Shown here: one piece after another, positions 32,840 to 42,054 of the stretch
Numbering within the stretch: position 1 is the first letter of the stretch
Layout: every line of letters begins with the position of its first letter
Assembly (NCBI RefSeq): GCF_041435055.1
Contig: NZ_CP108002.1
Span: 8,308,001 to 8,372,000, forward strand
Direction: 5' to 3'
From: Streptomyces sp. NBC_00341
Lineage (GTDB): Bacteria; Actinomycetota; Actinomycetes; Streptomycetales; Streptomycetaceae
Length of the DNA: 64,000 bases
Notes under the pieces: generated by a model
What the model was told of the DNA's origin: nothing
The model's database searches: none
What the model saw: the letters and a program-made list of their open reading frames with translations, nothing else
Program-made: the position numbers and the translations under genes

Positions 32840-34797
32840 AGGGTCACGACCGTCGTCTCGGTCGCCTTGACGCTCGTCCACACCGAGACCCCGTCGGCGA
32901 GGCCGAGTTCGGCCGCGGCCTGGGGGGTGATCTCCGCGACGAGATCCGGTGCCTGCGGGGACGTGATGAGCACGCGCAGCCGGCTGCCGCTGGTGGTGAT
33001 CTCCCGGACGGTGCCCGCCCAGATGTTGCGCGGGCTGCCGCCGGGCTCGGTGCGGTGCACGGAGACCGCTTCTGGGGCGATGACCGCGAGTGCGGCGGTG
33101 CCGGCCGGCAGCGGGTCGGCGATGACCAGGAGGCCGCCGTCGTGGAGCCGGAGCCCCTCGGCGGTTGCGGTGCCGGGCCACGCGTTGCGGCCGAGCATGC
33201 GCGCGACCCAGGGGGAGTGGGGGTGCCGGGTGACCTCGCCGGGCGGGGCGTCCTGGAGGACGTGGCCGTCCTCCAGGACGAGGACCCGGTCCGCGAGGGA
33301 GACGGCCTCCACCGGGTCGTGGGTGACGATCAGGCAGACGCCGCCGAAGCCGTTGAGGTGGGTGCGCAGGGTGTGCCGGACATGTGCCCGGGTGGTCTGG
33401 TCGAGCGCGGCCAGCGGCTCGTCGAGCAGCAGCAGCCGGGGCCGGGTGGCGAGTGCCCTGGCCAGAGCGATGCGCTGGGCCTGGCCGCCGGAGACCTGGG
33501 ACGGCTTGCGGGCGCTCAGGTGCCCGACCCCGAGCCGGTCCAGCCACTCCTGGGCCCGGCGGCGGGCCTCGGCGCGCGCCATGCCCTGGGCACGCAGTCC
33601 GTAGGCGGTGTTCGCGAGTGCGCTGAGGTGCGGGAACAACGCACCGTCCTGCGGCACCCAGGCGACGCCGCGGCGGTGCGTGGGCAGGGTGCTGACGTCC
33701 AGCTTGCCGAGTTGCAGCGCGGCGTGGGCGCGCGGGGTGAGTCCGAGCAGGGCGCGCAGCAGGGTCGTCTTGCCCGCCCCGTTGGGTCCGACGACAGCGA
33801 TGGTGGTCCCGGCGTCGGCGTCGAGCGTGAGCTGGTTGAAGCCGGTGACCTCGGCGTGCAGCGGCCAGTTGTCCCGGCCGGTCTCGTTCCCGGTCTCGGC
33901 CTCGACGTGGTCCGGCGCGGCCGGCCGGACGTCCTGGGACGGGACGGAGGCCGGCTCGTCGGCCGGTCCGCGCGGACCGGCGGTCGCCGCGCTCGGGGTG
34001 CCGGTCCACCGCCCGCGCAGCCCGATGAGGACGAGCATGGCGATCGCGAGCAGGAGCAGCGAGACCGAGGTGGCGGCTTCCGGGTTGTCCTGGAGGAGCA
34101 GGTACACCTGGAGCGGCAGGGTCTGGGTGGTCCCGGGAAGGTTTCCGGCGAAGGTGATGGTGGCGCCGAACTCACCGAGTGCCCGCGCCCAGGTGAGCGC
34201 GGCTCCGGCGGCGAGGCCGGGGGCGACCATGGGCAGGGTGACGGTGAAGAACACCCGTACCGGCGAGGCTCCGAGGGAGGACGCCGTCTCCTCGTAGCGG
34301 GGACGCAGCCCGCCGAGCGCCCCTTCGAGGCTGATGACGAGGAACGGCATCGCGACGAAGGTCGCCGCCAGAACGGCGCCGGAGGTGTGGAAGGGCAGCG
34401 TGATGCCGAACGTGTCCTCCAGCCACGGCCCGAGCAGACCGCGCCGGCCGAAGGCGAGCAGCAGGGCCACACCGCCCACCGTGGGCGGCAGCACCATCGG
34501 CAGGAGTACGAGCGAACGGACGAAGGTCTTGCCGGGGAACTCGGTACGAGCCAGCAGCCAGGCCAGCGGCACGCCGAGCACGAGCGACAGCCCGAGCGCC
34601 CAGAAGGAGACGAGCAGCGACAGCTTCAGCGCCTGGGTGGTATCGGGGCTGGTCAGGTGAGTGCCCAGGTCGCCCCATGAGGTGCGGGCGAGGATCCCGA
34701 TCAGCGGCAGCAACAGAAAGGCGATGGCCAGCAGCGCGGGGACCGCCAGGGCGATCGGTGCGCGGGGGCCGGTCGTGCGGCTGCGAAGGCGTCTCAT
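32836..34797 (-). CDS. modBC: Fused molybdate ABC transporter permease and ATPase (ModB-ModC)
   Basis: A 653-residue fusion. Residues 1-245 are the ModB permease with about five to six helices and the EAA loop ETASSLGASPVRVFFTVTLPMVAPGL. After a linker, residues about 305-530 form the ABC ATPase: Walker A GPNGAGKTTLL, Q-loop VPQDGALFPHLS, signature VSGGQAQRIALARAL, Walker B LLLLDEPLAALD, and H-loop VTHD. A C-terminal TOBE domain follows. Permease and ATPase are usually separate; the fusion occurs in Streptomyces. It imports molybdate with ModA, encoded just upstream. The start is ATG 34797. An intercistronic hairpin separates the two genes. Confidence 0.92.
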   Translation of the reverse strand: MRRLRSRTTGPRAPIALAVPALLAIAFLLLPLIGILARTSWGDLGTHLTSPDTTQALKLSLLVSFWALGLSLVLGVPLAWLLARTEFPGKTFVRSLVLLPMVLPPTVGGVALLLAFGRRGLLGPWLEDTFGITLPFHTSGAVLAATFVAMPFLVISLEGALGGLRPRYEETASSLGASPVRVFFTVTLPMVAPGLAAGAALTWARALGEFGATITFAGNLPGTTQTLPLQVYLLLQDNPEAATSVSLLLLAIAMLVLIGLRGRWTGTPSAATAGPRGPADEPASVPSQDVRPAAPDHVEAETGNETGRDNWPLHAEVTGFNQLTLDADAGTTIAVVGPNGAGKTTLLRALLGLTPRAHAALQLGKLDVSTLPTHRRGVAWVPQDGALFPHLSALANTAYGLRAQGMARAEARRRAQEWLDRLGVGHLSARKPSQVSGGQAQRIALARALATRPRLLLLDEPLAALDQTTRAHVRHTLRTHLNGFGGVCLIVTHDPVEAVSLADRVLVLEDGHVLQDAPPGEVTRHPHSPWVARMLGRNAWPGTATAEGLRLHDGGLLVIADPLPAGTAALAVIAPEAVSVHRTEPGGSPRNIWAGTVREITTSGSRLRVLITSPQAPDLVAEITPQAAAELGLADGVSVWTSVKATETTVVTL

Positions 34798-34836
34798 CGA
34801 AGTCCCTGAAGCTGGAGGTCCCTGAAGCAGTAAACA

Positions 34837-34877
34837 CCGTGCGGGCGGCCGGACCCGGGGCCCGGCCGCCCGCACGG
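34837..34877 (-). terminator. Intercistronic hairpin between modA and modBC
   Basis: Perfect 16-base arms CCGTGCGGGCGGCCGG (34837-34852) and CCGGCCGCCCGCACGG (34862-34877) begin 13 bases after the modA stop. It probably lowers read-through so that ModA is made in excess over the membrane complex. No U-tract. Confidence 0.65.
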
Positions 34878-34889
34878 GGCGGTCACCGG

Positions 34890-35696
34890 TTACGGCTGCT
34901 GGAAGCCGGCGTCGGTAAGGATCTTCAGGGCCTCCGGGGTGGAGAGCCACTTCACGAACGCGTCCGCGGCTTCGCTGTTCTTCGTGGTCTTCAGCGTCGC
35001 GGCCGGGTAAGAGGCGACGGCGTTCTGGGCATCGGGGATGTCGATGGCCTCCACCTTGTCGGTGGCCGTCGCGGCATCCGTCTTGTAGACGAGACCGGCA
35101 TCCGCCTCACCGAGCTCGACCTTGCTGAGGACGGCGCGGACGTTGGGCTCCTGCGAGACCGGCTTCACGGTGATCTTCTGGGCGTCCAGGATCTGCTTGC
35201 TGTAGCGGCCCACCGGCACCTCGGGGGCGGCGAGCACCACCTTGAGCTTGGTGTCGGAGAGGTCCTTGAGGTTGTCGATCTTCTCCGGGTTGCCCTTGCC
35301 GGTGGCGATAACCAGGCGGTTCTTGGCGATGACGGCCGGCGTGCCGGTGTCGGACTTGAGGCCGTCCATCGTCTTGGTGTCCGCGGTGACCAGGGCGTCG
35401 GCGGGCGCGCCCTGCTTGACCTGGGCGGCGAGTTCCTGCGAACCGGCGAAGGAGAACTTCACCTCGGTGCCGGGGTGCTCCTTCTCGTACGCCGCACCGG
35501 CCGTCTTGAAGACGTCGGTGAGGGACGAGGCGGCCAGCACCGTCAGGTCCGCCTTCGGGACTCCGGTGGCGGAGGCGCTCGCGTCGGCGCCGGAGTCCTT
35601 CTTGTCGTCGTCACTGCCGCAGGCTGCCAGCGGGACGAGGAGAGCCGCCGTGAGGATCGCGGCGGCGGTACGGCGTCTGGTGAAGGCGAGGGACAT
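34890..35696 (-). CDS. modA: Molybdate-binding lipoprotein ModA
   Basis: A 268-residue periplasm-side binding protein. The signal has a lipobox LAAC, so Cys 26 or so is lipidated and anchors it outside the membrane. The mature part shows the ModA pattern [54 protein letters not shown] and [14 protein letters not shown], which contribute the oxyanion contacts (Ser, Ala, Val, Tyr). The start is ATG 35696 with AAGGAG 12 bases away. It feeds the fused ModBC encoded 92 bases downstream. A motif 225 bases upstream recurs near the molybdenum hydroxylase genes. Confidence 0.94.
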   Translation of the reverse strand: MSLAFTRRRTAAAILTAALLVPLAACGSDDDKKDSGADASASATGVPKADLTVLAASSLTDVFKTAGAAYEKEHPGTEVKFSFAGSQELAAQVKQGAPADALVTADTKTMDGLKSDTGTPAVIAKNRLVIATGKGNPEKIDNLKDLSDTKLKVVLAAPEVPVGRYSKQILDAQKITVKPVSQEPNVRAVLSKVELGEADAGLVYKTDAATATDKVEAIDIPDAQNAVASYPAATLKTTKNSEAADAFVKWLSTPEALKILTDAGFQQP

Positions 35697-36039
35697 GAGG
35701 GTCGGGACTCCTTGGGAACGCGGTCGGCTGGTGCCGCCCGAGCGGATGGTGGTGAGCCGCGCCGGGGACGGGCGACGCCGCTTGGTGGAGCTGTGGGGAT
35801 TGTGGGGTCGTGGGCTCAGGTGCGGTCGGTGTGCACGCCGGGCGACGTACAGCGGGTGGTGGTCACCCGAGTTGCGAGATCGCCCGAGACGGGGGGCCGC
35901 ATGTGCCACACAGTAGGTGCTTTCACTTTGCATTTACAACGTGTAATGCGATGCTCCATAGCAGATGCGGTGCCGTTCAGAGGAAGCTCCGAAGCGGTTG
36001 CCGCAGGGCAGCCGTCCAGCTGACGGCAGGCGGACGTCG
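35697..36039. other. modA upstream region, 343 bases, no gene
   Basis: Holds the modA promoter. Most of it is GC-rich without structure, but 35917-35960 is AT-rich and carries the shared motif plus a dyad (GCATT..AATGC around TACA-ACG-TGTA). No coding signal is convincing. Confidence 0.5.
35921..35937 (-). promoter_or_regulatory. Shared 17-base motif, copy 1 (upstream of modA)
   Basis: Plus-strand TTTCACTTTGCATTTAC matches the copy at 40405-40421 at 15 of 17 positions. Both copies have the same orientation relative to the minus-strand molybdenum genes on their left. Either a binding site for the nearby HTH-TOBE regulator or part of a shared promoter class. Confidence 0.5.
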
Positions 36040-36522
36040 TCATACGGAGACCGGCCACGCCCCGACCCACACCCGCGTGATGGCGCTGATGTAGCGCGCG
36101 CCGCACCGGTCGGCGGGCACCACGAGCTGGCTTCCCGCCTCGTCCAGCCCGCGGCCGTCCATCCTGGTGGCCAGGAGGACCGGGACGTCGCCGAAATCGG
36201 CGTCCACCTCCGCCCACGACAGCACCGTGTGGTGCCCGTCCCCGCCGGTGACCGCCACCAGGTAGCGGGACCGGTCCTTGCGCTTGCGCGCGTCGAACGC
36301 CGGGTGGGCGTCGAGCACCACCTCGCGGAGCAGGGGGCCCTCGAAGCTGTGGTGCTGCGGGCCGTTGGTGGCGCAGTCGAAGACCACCTCCGCCCGGTGC
36401 TGCTCCCAGCCGCTGCGCAGGTCCGCCACGGTCAGCGTGGCCGGGCACTCGACGTCCCCGCGCAGGGCGAAGGGCGTGAACAGCGAGGCGGGTGTGCGGG
36501 GTTGCGCGCTGAGTCTGCTCAT
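36040..36522 (-). CDS. Sulfite-oxidase-fold molybdopterin-binding-domain protein
   Basis: A 160-residue protein resembling a single oxidoreductase molybdopterin-binding domain (SUOX fold): ECPATLTVADLRSGWEQHRAEVVFDCATNGPQHHSFEGPLLREVVLDA, then YLVAVTGGDGHHTVLSWAEVD. The Cys in FDCATNG is near where the fold's ligand Cys usually lies, but the protein is far shorter than sulfite oxidase, so cofactor binding is uncertain. The start is ATG 36522; a TTG at 36534 is possible. Its place between modABC and a molybdenum hydroxylase supports a molybdenum-linked role. Confidence 0.72.
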   Translation of the reverse strand: MSRLSAQPRTPASLFTPFALRGDVECPATLTVADLRSGWEQHRAEVVFDCATNGPQHHSFEGPLLREVVLDAHPAFDARKRKDRSRYLVAVTGGDGHHTVLSWAEVDADFGDVPVLLATRMDGRGLDEAGSQLVVPADRCGARYISAITRVWVGAWPVSV

Positions 36523-36677
36523 GGGGATCCCCAAATCGGACGGCCCGCAGGGCGGCTGTCAGAAGGTATGCCCAGCAGTCGCCCCACGAAATCGCGCGTA
36601 CGAGGCGATGTCCGCCAAAAGCCTGGCGTTTGTGAACCGACACCAGCAATATCAAGCGTTTCTGCCGCATCCCCGGA

Positions 36678-39434
36678 TCACTGACCGCCCGGTCGGCCGG
36701 ACCGGACCCGGGCCCGTTCGTCCAGGGCCAGCCAGACGCGGTCCCTGGTGACGGGCAGTTCGGTGAACCGGACCCCGGTGGCGTTCCGCAGCGCGTTCAC
36801 GAACGCCGGCGCGACCGGATTGAACGGGCTCTCACTCATCGACTTCGCTCCCAGCGGGCCGATCGAGTCCTCGGTCTCCATGAAATGGACCTCCGTACGG
36901 GGGATGTCCGCGTACTGCGGCAGCCGGTACTGCCGGAACGCGGCGGTGGTGACCTTGCCCCGCTCGTCCAGCCTGACGTTCTCGAAGAGCGTGGCCCCCA
37001 GCGCCTGGGCGATGCCGCCCTCGACCTGGCCCCGGCACTGCATGGGGTTCATGACCTTGCCCGCGTCCGCCGCGTGCACACTGCGCAGGATCCTGATCTC
37101 ACCGGTTCCCGGATCGACGGCGAGCCGGAACCACTGGGCGTTGAAGGCGACGGAACGCGGCGTCCCGCCGAAGTGGCCGTCCGCCGCGAGTTCCCGGCCG
37201 GCCGACTGCGCCGCGGCGTACAGCTCCTTCAGCAGGATGCGGGTGTCGCGGTACTCGACCGCGTCCTCCAGGAGGCGGCACTCGTCGCGGTGCCCCCCGA
37301 GGTGCTGGGCCGCGAAGGTGAGGAGGGTCTCCGCCAGGGCCTGGGAGGCGCGGAGCGTCGCCTTGCCGGCCACCACGGTCCCGGTCGATCCGAAGGCCCC
37401 GGTGTCGTGTTTCACGACATCGGTGTCCGACTGGCGCACGGTGATCCGGTCGACGGTGGTGCCCAGTTCACCGGCCGCGATCTGCCGGTGGACCGTGGTG
37501 GTGCCGTTGCCGAACTCCGCGGTCCCCACGGCCAGATCGAGGGTCCCGTCGGCCAGCAGACTGATCCGGGCGTCGGCGATGTGCCCGCCGGGCGGCCCGG
37601 TCGCGATCATGGACAGCGCGGACCCTTCCCCCACGAGCCACCCCTCGGGCGCCGCTCCGGCCGGCTCGGCACGGGCGTCCCGCACGATGCCCAGGCACTG
37701 GTCGAGCCCGTAGCTGGCGATGTGCAGGTCCTCCTCCTCGCCGCCCGGACTGATCATGGGTTCCCCCGGACCGATGATGTTGCGTTCCCGGAACTCCAGC
37801 GGGTCCATGGCGAGCAGCCGGGCCAGTTCGTCCATGACCGACTCCATGGCGAAGACGACCTGCCCGAGCCCGTAGCCGCGGAACGCGCCCGCCGGCACGG
37901 CGTGCGTGTAGACGGCGTAGGCGTCCGCCTTCTTGTGCGGCGCTCGGTACACGGCCATCGACTCACCGACGCTGTGGAACATCACGGCAGGCCCGTGGTT
38001 GCCGTACGCCCCGGTGTTGGACACCACCCGCAGCTGCAGTGCGGTCAGGCTCCCGTCACGACGGGCCCCGGCCTTGACCCGGACGGTGAACGGGTGCCGG
38101 GTGGTGGCACCGAAGAACTGCTCGGCGCGGGTGTACTCAAGCTTCACCGGACGGTGCAGACGCATCGCGGCGAGTACGACGATGTCCTCGACGATCATCT
38201 CCTGCTTGCCGCCGAACCCGCCGCCCACCCGCCCCGCCAGCACCCGCACCTTCTCCAGCGGCAGGTCGAACAGAGCGCAGAGCGCCCGCCGGGTGAGGAA
38301 GGGGGTCTGGGTGCTGGACCGCACCACGACGCGCTCCGGCCCCTCCTCCGGCTGCTCGAACCAGGCGACCGCGCCGTGCGTCTCCAGGCTCGCGTGCTGG
38401 ACCCGCTGGGTACGGAACGTCTCCTCGTACACCACCTCGGCGGCCGCGAACCCCTCCTCGACCGAGCCGATCTCGCCGTGCGACTCGCCCACGACGTTGT
38501 CGAGCGGCCGGGCGATCCGGGCCTCCTCGGCGTCCTTGGCGTGCACCACAGGCGCGCCCGGCAGCATCGCCTCCTCCGGATCGAGGACCGCCGGCAGCAC
38601 CTCGTACGTCACCTCGACGCGCCGGCAGCCCTCCTCGGCCGCCGCCTCGCTGTCGGCGACGACCGCGGCCACCCGCTGGCCGATGTAGCGCACCGTGTCG
38701 TCCAGGACCCGGGTGTCGTCGGGGTCCTCTGTGGGGTGCTCGTGCCGGGCGGTGGAGTAGTGGCGTTCGGGGGCGTCGTGGTGGGTGAGCACCAGACGCA
38801 CCCCCGGGACGCGCAGCGCGGCGGACGTGTCGATGCCGGTGATCCGGGCGTGCGCGTGCGGGGAGCGCAGCAGCTTCATGTGCAGGAGGCCGGGGACGTC
38901 GATGTCGAAGGTGTACCGGGCGGTCCCGGTCACCACCTGGGGGCCCGCCGGGGCCGGCAGGTTGCGGCCGACCGCCGCGCCCGCGCACGGGGCCTCGACG
39001 TGCTTCACCCCGCGGACCGCGTCCTCGATGGCGCGGTACCCGGTGCAGCGGCACAGGTTTCCCTTGAACGCGCGCGGCAGGTCGGTGAGTTGTTCCTCGT
39101 CGAGAGCCGCGGTGGTCATCAGGTACCCGGCGGTGCAGAAACCGCACTGGAATCCCTGCGCGTCCAGGAACCCCTGCTGTACGGGATGGAGTTCGCCGTC
39201 CGTGGCCAGGCCCTCCACGGTGGTCACGGAGCGGCCCTGCGCCCGTACGGCCGGGTAGATGCAGCTGTGCACCGGCTCCCCGTCGACATGGACGGTGCAG
39301 GCCCCGCAGTCACCGGCGTCGCAGCCCTTCTTCACGCCGAACCAGCCGCGTTCGCGCAGATAGGTGCGCAGGCACTGTCCGGGCCGCGGTTCGGCGTCGA
39401 AGGGCTGCTCGTTGACATGGATACCGAAACTCAT
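36678..39434 (-). CDS. Xanthine-dehydrogenase-family enzyme: 2Fe-2S and molybdopterin domains fused
   Basis: A 918-residue fusion. Residues 1-155 are the small iron-sulfur subunit with C-x4-C-x2-C (GCDAGDCGAC) and the second cluster motif CGFC with KGNLCRCTGYRAIEDAV. The rest is the large molybdopterin subunit: GRVGGGFGGKQ, AGAFRGYGLGQ and, near the end, the catalytic-Glu region GAKSMSESPFNPVAPAF. Usually these are separate or also joined to FAD. The FAD subunit gene just upstream overlaps by four bases (ATGA), so both form one enzyme. A PucR regulator divergent from the operon suggests a purine substrate. Confidence 0.9.
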   Translation of the reverse strand: MSFGIHVNEQPFDAEPRPGQCLRTYLRERGWFGVKKGCDAGDCGACTVHVDGEPVHSCIYPAVRAQGRSVTTVEGLATDGELHPVQQGFLDAQGFQCGFCTAGYLMTTAALDEEQLTDLPRAFKGNLCRCTGYRAIEDAVRGVKHVEAPCAGAAVGRNLPAPAGPQVVTGTARYTFDIDVPGLLHMKLLRSPHAHARITGIDTSAALRVPGVRLVLTHHDAPERHYSTARHEHPTEDPDDTRVLDDTVRYIGQRVAAVVADSEAAAEEGCRRVEVTYEVLPAVLDPEEAMLPGAPVVHAKDAEEARIARPLDNVVGESHGEIGSVEEGFAAAEVVYEETFRTQRVQHASLETHGAVAWFEQPEEGPERVVVRSSTQTPFLTRRALCALFDLPLEKVRVLAGRVGGGFGGKQEMIVEDIVVLAAMRLHRPVKLEYTRAEQFFGATTRHPFTVRVKAGARRDGSLTALQLRVVSNTGAYGNHGPAVMFHSVGESMAVYRAPHKKADAYAVYTHAVPAGAFRGYGLGQVVFAMESVMDELARLLAMDPLEFRERNIIGPGEPMISPGGEEEDLHIASYGLDQCLGIVRDARAEPAGAAPEGWLVGEGSALSMIATGPPGGHIADARISLLADGTLDLAVGTAEFGNGTTTVHRQIAAGELGTTVDRITVRQSDTDVVKHDTGAFGSTGTVVAGKATLRASQALAETLLTFAAQHLGGHRDECRLLEDAVEYRDTRILLKELYAAAQSAGRELAADGHFGGTPRSVAFNAQWFRLAVDPGTGEIRILRSVHAADAGKVMNPMQCRGQVEGGIAQALGATLFENVRLDERGKVTTAAFRQYRLPQYADIPRTEVHFMETEDSIGPLGAKSMSESPFNPVAPAFVNALRNATGVRFTELPVTRDRVWLALDERARVRSGRPGGQ

Positions 39435-40255
39435 CGCGTTCCTTCCGTGGTCAGCTCGCGCCGGACCTCCTCGGCCAGGCGGAAGGCCATATGGCGCCGC
39501 CAGGCGGGCAGCCCGTGGATGTCGTCGAACCAGTCGGCGTCGTCGATGGCCGCCTCCATGGCGCCGCGCAGGCCCGCCCGGTCCGGTGGCAGCGGGAACC
39601 AGAACCGGAAGGGGCGCACGGTCGCCGCGGTGACCGTCACGGCCAGCGAGCCGTCCTGCTCGTCGAGCACCCCGATGACCAGGGCGCCGGACCTGCCCAG
39701 TCCGTAGAGCGAGGCCTGCCGGAAGGCGGTACGCGAGGCCAGTGTCCGGGCGGGCAGGGTGACGGAGCGCAGCAACTCGCCCTCGCCCAGGTCCTTGCGC
39801 CCCGCGCCGGTGACGAAATCGGCCACCCGGACCCGGCGCAGCGAGCCGTCCTGCGCCTGGAGGAGGCACTCACCGTCGAGGGCCGAGGTGAGGGAGATCA
39901 TCGGCCCGGCCGGCAGCGCGTTGCAGAGGTTCCCGCCGACGGTGGCCATGTTCCAGATCTTGAAGGAGGCGAGGAACGCCCGGCAGCACTGCTCGAACAG
40001 CGGCGCGGCCCGTACCCGGCTCCGCTTCCCGTGGCGGGACAGCTGGGCGATGGTGCACGTCGCGGCGAACTCCACGGAACCGTCGTGGTGGTGGGTGACC
40101 GGCTCCCAGCCCATCCTGCTCAGGTCCACCAGCCGCCGCAGGTGTGGCTGGGGCTCGGAGAACAGGTAGGTGCCCCCGCCGAGCCAGGCGTCACCGGGCC
40201 GCCAAGGCTCGTGGGAACGGGCGTCCCGCACGTCCCGCACGGTGTTGAGATCCAT
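39431..40255 (-). CDS. FAD-binding subunit of the molybdenum hydroxylase
   Basis: A 274-residue protein of the CoxM/XdhB type. The FAD-binding signature GGTYLFS is at about residue 26 and ASFKIWNMATVGGNLCNALPAGPM at about 95-118. The C-terminal CO_deh_flav domain follows. I chose ATG 40255, preceded by GGAGTGGAG; an ATG at 40291 would add 12 residues without a site. Its stop overlaps the start of the 2Fe-2S/Mo fusion gene. It passes electrons from the iron-sulfur clusters to NAD or another acceptor. Confidence 0.88.
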   Translation of the reverse strand: MDLNTVRDVRDARSHEPWRPGDAWLGGGTYLFSEPQPHLRRLVDLSRMGWEPVTHHHDGSVEFAATCTIAQLSRHGKRSRVRAAPLFEQCCRAFLASFKIWNMATVGGNLCNALPAGPMISLTSALDGECLLQAQDGSLRRVRVADFVTGAGRKDLGEGELLRSVTLPARTLASRTAFRQASLYGLGRSGALVIGVLDEQDGSLAVTVTAATVRPFRFWFPLPPDRAGLRGAMEAAIDDADWFDDIHGLPAWRRHMAFRLAEEVRRELTTEGTR

Positions 40256-40404
40256 GTCGTTCTCCACTCCGGCCGCTGCGTCGTCGGCCATCGAGAAGCC
40301 CAGTGAAGCAACGCCGCCGCCCCGCGCACGACTGGTGCACCACACGGAAAAACACCAGTCCCCGCGTCGCGTCCTGGAGGATCGACCAAGAGGTGTATCG
40401 ATCC

Positions 40405-40421
40405 CTTCACCTTGCATTTAC
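40405..40421 (-). promoter_or_regulatory. Shared 17-base motif, copy 2 (upstream of the first hydroxylase)
   Basis: Plus-strand CTTCACCTTGCATTTAC, 150 bases upstream of the FAD-subunit start and 78 before the divergent PucR start. It differs from copy 1 at positions 1 and 7 only. Confidence 0.5.
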
Positions 40422-40498
40422 GATGACAGGACTCGCAGTCGCCTCGTGAATGTGAGATGTCGGGGCCCGGACCCGGCAGTCGCGCAAGGAGCCACACC

Positions 40499-42019
40499 AT
40501 GCACGTCGAACACCTTCTCCAGCTCGAATCGCTCGGCCTCACCCTGCTGTGGGGCGAAGAGCCCCTGCCGGTCCGGGAGATCAGCGGGGTCACCGCCACC
40601 GACCTGGAGGACCCGGCCCGTTTCCTCCAGCAGGGGGAGATCGTGCTCAGCGGCCTGGTGTGGTGGCGTCCCGACGACGAGCCCGAGAAGGCCGCGCGAT
40701 TCGTCACCGCGCTGCGGACGGCCGGAGCCGTGGCCCTGCTCGCGGGCGAGGAGACGCACGGGACCGTGCCCGATGTCCTGGTCGACGCCTGCCGGACCCA
40801 CGGAGTCACCCTCGTCGCCGTTCCCGCGCGCACCAGCTTCCGGGCCATCACAGAGGCGGTCTACCTACGGCAGTGGGGCGATCTCAGCCGCCGCCCCACC
40901 CACCACTACGCGACCCCTGAGAACGTACGCAACGAACTCAGCGTCCTGCTCGCGGCCGGCGCGCACCCGGACACACTGCTCGACCGGGCCTTCGCCCACC
41001 TGGGCACCCCGCCCGCCTACCTCCTCAGCGCGACCGGGCGCAGCCTCGCCCGCACGCCGTCCGCCCCGCCGCTGACCGCGCGACGGGGCGCGGAATGCCT
41101 GCACGGGCCCGCCGGAGTCACCTTGCGCATCGAGTCGGACGGATCCCCCTACGACGTCTGGCACCTGTACGTCCCCGACACGGCCGGGGCGCCGCCCCGT
41201 GTGCTCCACGAGATAGCCGACGTGCTCGCCCAGCACCGGCACCGCGCCGCCCCGGCCGAGAACGCGGCACGCCGCAAGGGCGACGAACTCGTCTCACTGA
41301 TCGACGCCCCGCACACCGACGGGACATCACTGCGCACCGCCCTCCACGGCTGCGGCCTCTCCGACCGGGGGCCCTACCAGGTCCTCACCGCCCGGCCGGC
41401 CCATGAGGACGACGCGGACGCGGCGGCGGACGCCCTGGCCGAGGCACTGCACCACGACTCGGAGCGCCCCTTCGCCGTGGGCAGACTCACCGGAGGCACG
41501 GCCGTGGCCGTCGTCCAGGGCGAACCGGGGGACAGCGGGGCCCGGTTGCACGCCCTGTGGCCCGTACTGGACGGCTGCCACCCCGGCGCGCCGCTCCACG
41601 GCGGGCTGGGCGCCGCGGCAGCCGGTCCCGAGGAACTGCACGGCAGCCTCGTACAGGCGCGCTATGCCCTGACGGCGTCCCGCACCACCGCACCCGCGGG
41701 GGCCGGACTGACCTCCGTGGACGACCTCACCACCCTGCGCACGCTGCTCGCGGGACTGCCCGGAGAGGTCCGCGAGGTCTTCAGCGCCCGGACCCTGGGC
41801 CCGTTGACCGAGGAGGACGGCGCCTCGCAGCGCATGATGCTGCACACCCTCGAGGTCTTCCTCGCGCACAACTGCTCCTGGGCCCGCGCCGCCGAGGCCC
41901 TTCACCTCCACGTCAACACGGTCCACTACCGGGTCCGGCGCATCGAGCAGCTCACCGGCCGCGATCTGTCGCGCCTCGATCACCGACTCGACCTGCAGGC
42001 CGCGCTGATGTGCCGCTGA
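40499..42019 (+). CDS. PucR-family transcriptional regulator
   Basis: A 506-residue regulator. The N-terminal PucR domain (about 1-120) is followed by a GGDEF-like middle region. The C-terminal helix-turn-helix is HTLEVFLAHNCSWARAAEALHLHVNTVHYRVRRIEQLTGRDLSRLDHRLDLQAALM (about 452-505). The family is named for B. subtilis PucR, which induces purine and urate catabolism. It is divergent from the first molybdenum hydroxylase operon, which fits control of a purine-oxidising enzyme, though PucR-type proteins also control other amino and phenolic pathways. AAGGAG lies 9 bases before ATG 40499. Confidence 0.92.
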   Translation: MHVEHLLQLESLGLTLLWGEEPLPVREISGVTATDLEDPARFLQQGEIVLSGLVWWRPDDEPEKAARFVTALRTAGAVALLAGEETHGTVPDVLVDACRTHGVTLVAVPARTSFRAITEAVYLRQWGDLSRRPTHHYATPENVRNELSVLLAAGAHPDTLLDRAFAHLGTPPAYLLSATGRSLARTPSAPPLTARRGAECLHGPAGVTLRIESDGSPYDVWHLYVPDTAGAPPRVLHEIADVLAQHRHRAAPAENAARRKGDELVSLIDAPHTDGTSLRTALHGCGLSDRGPYQVLTARPAHEDDADAAADALAEALHHDSERPFAVGRLTGGTAVAVVQGEPGDSGARLHALWPVLDGCHPGAPLHGGLGAAAAGPEELHGSLVQARYALTASRTTAPAGAGLTSVDDLTTLRTLLAGLPGEVREVFSARTLGPLTEEDGASQRMMLHTLEVFLAHNCSWARAAEALHLHVNTVHYRVRRIEQLTGRDLSRLDHRLDLQAALMCR

Positions 42020-42029
42020 CCGGAAACGG

Positions 42030-42054
42030 GCCGGGGCCCGGGATCAGCCCCGGC
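42030..42054. terminator. Hairpin between convergent PucR and HTH-TOBE genes
   Basis: Arms GCCGGGG (42030-42036) and CCCCGGC (42048-42054). It overlaps the last codons of the minus-strand gene. Confidence 0.5.

Noticed and set aside
36885..39707. A plus-strand open frame of 940 codons opposite the 2Fe-2S/Mo hydroxylase gene
   Set aside because: Antisense shadow; the minus strand has intact cluster and molybdopterin motifs.
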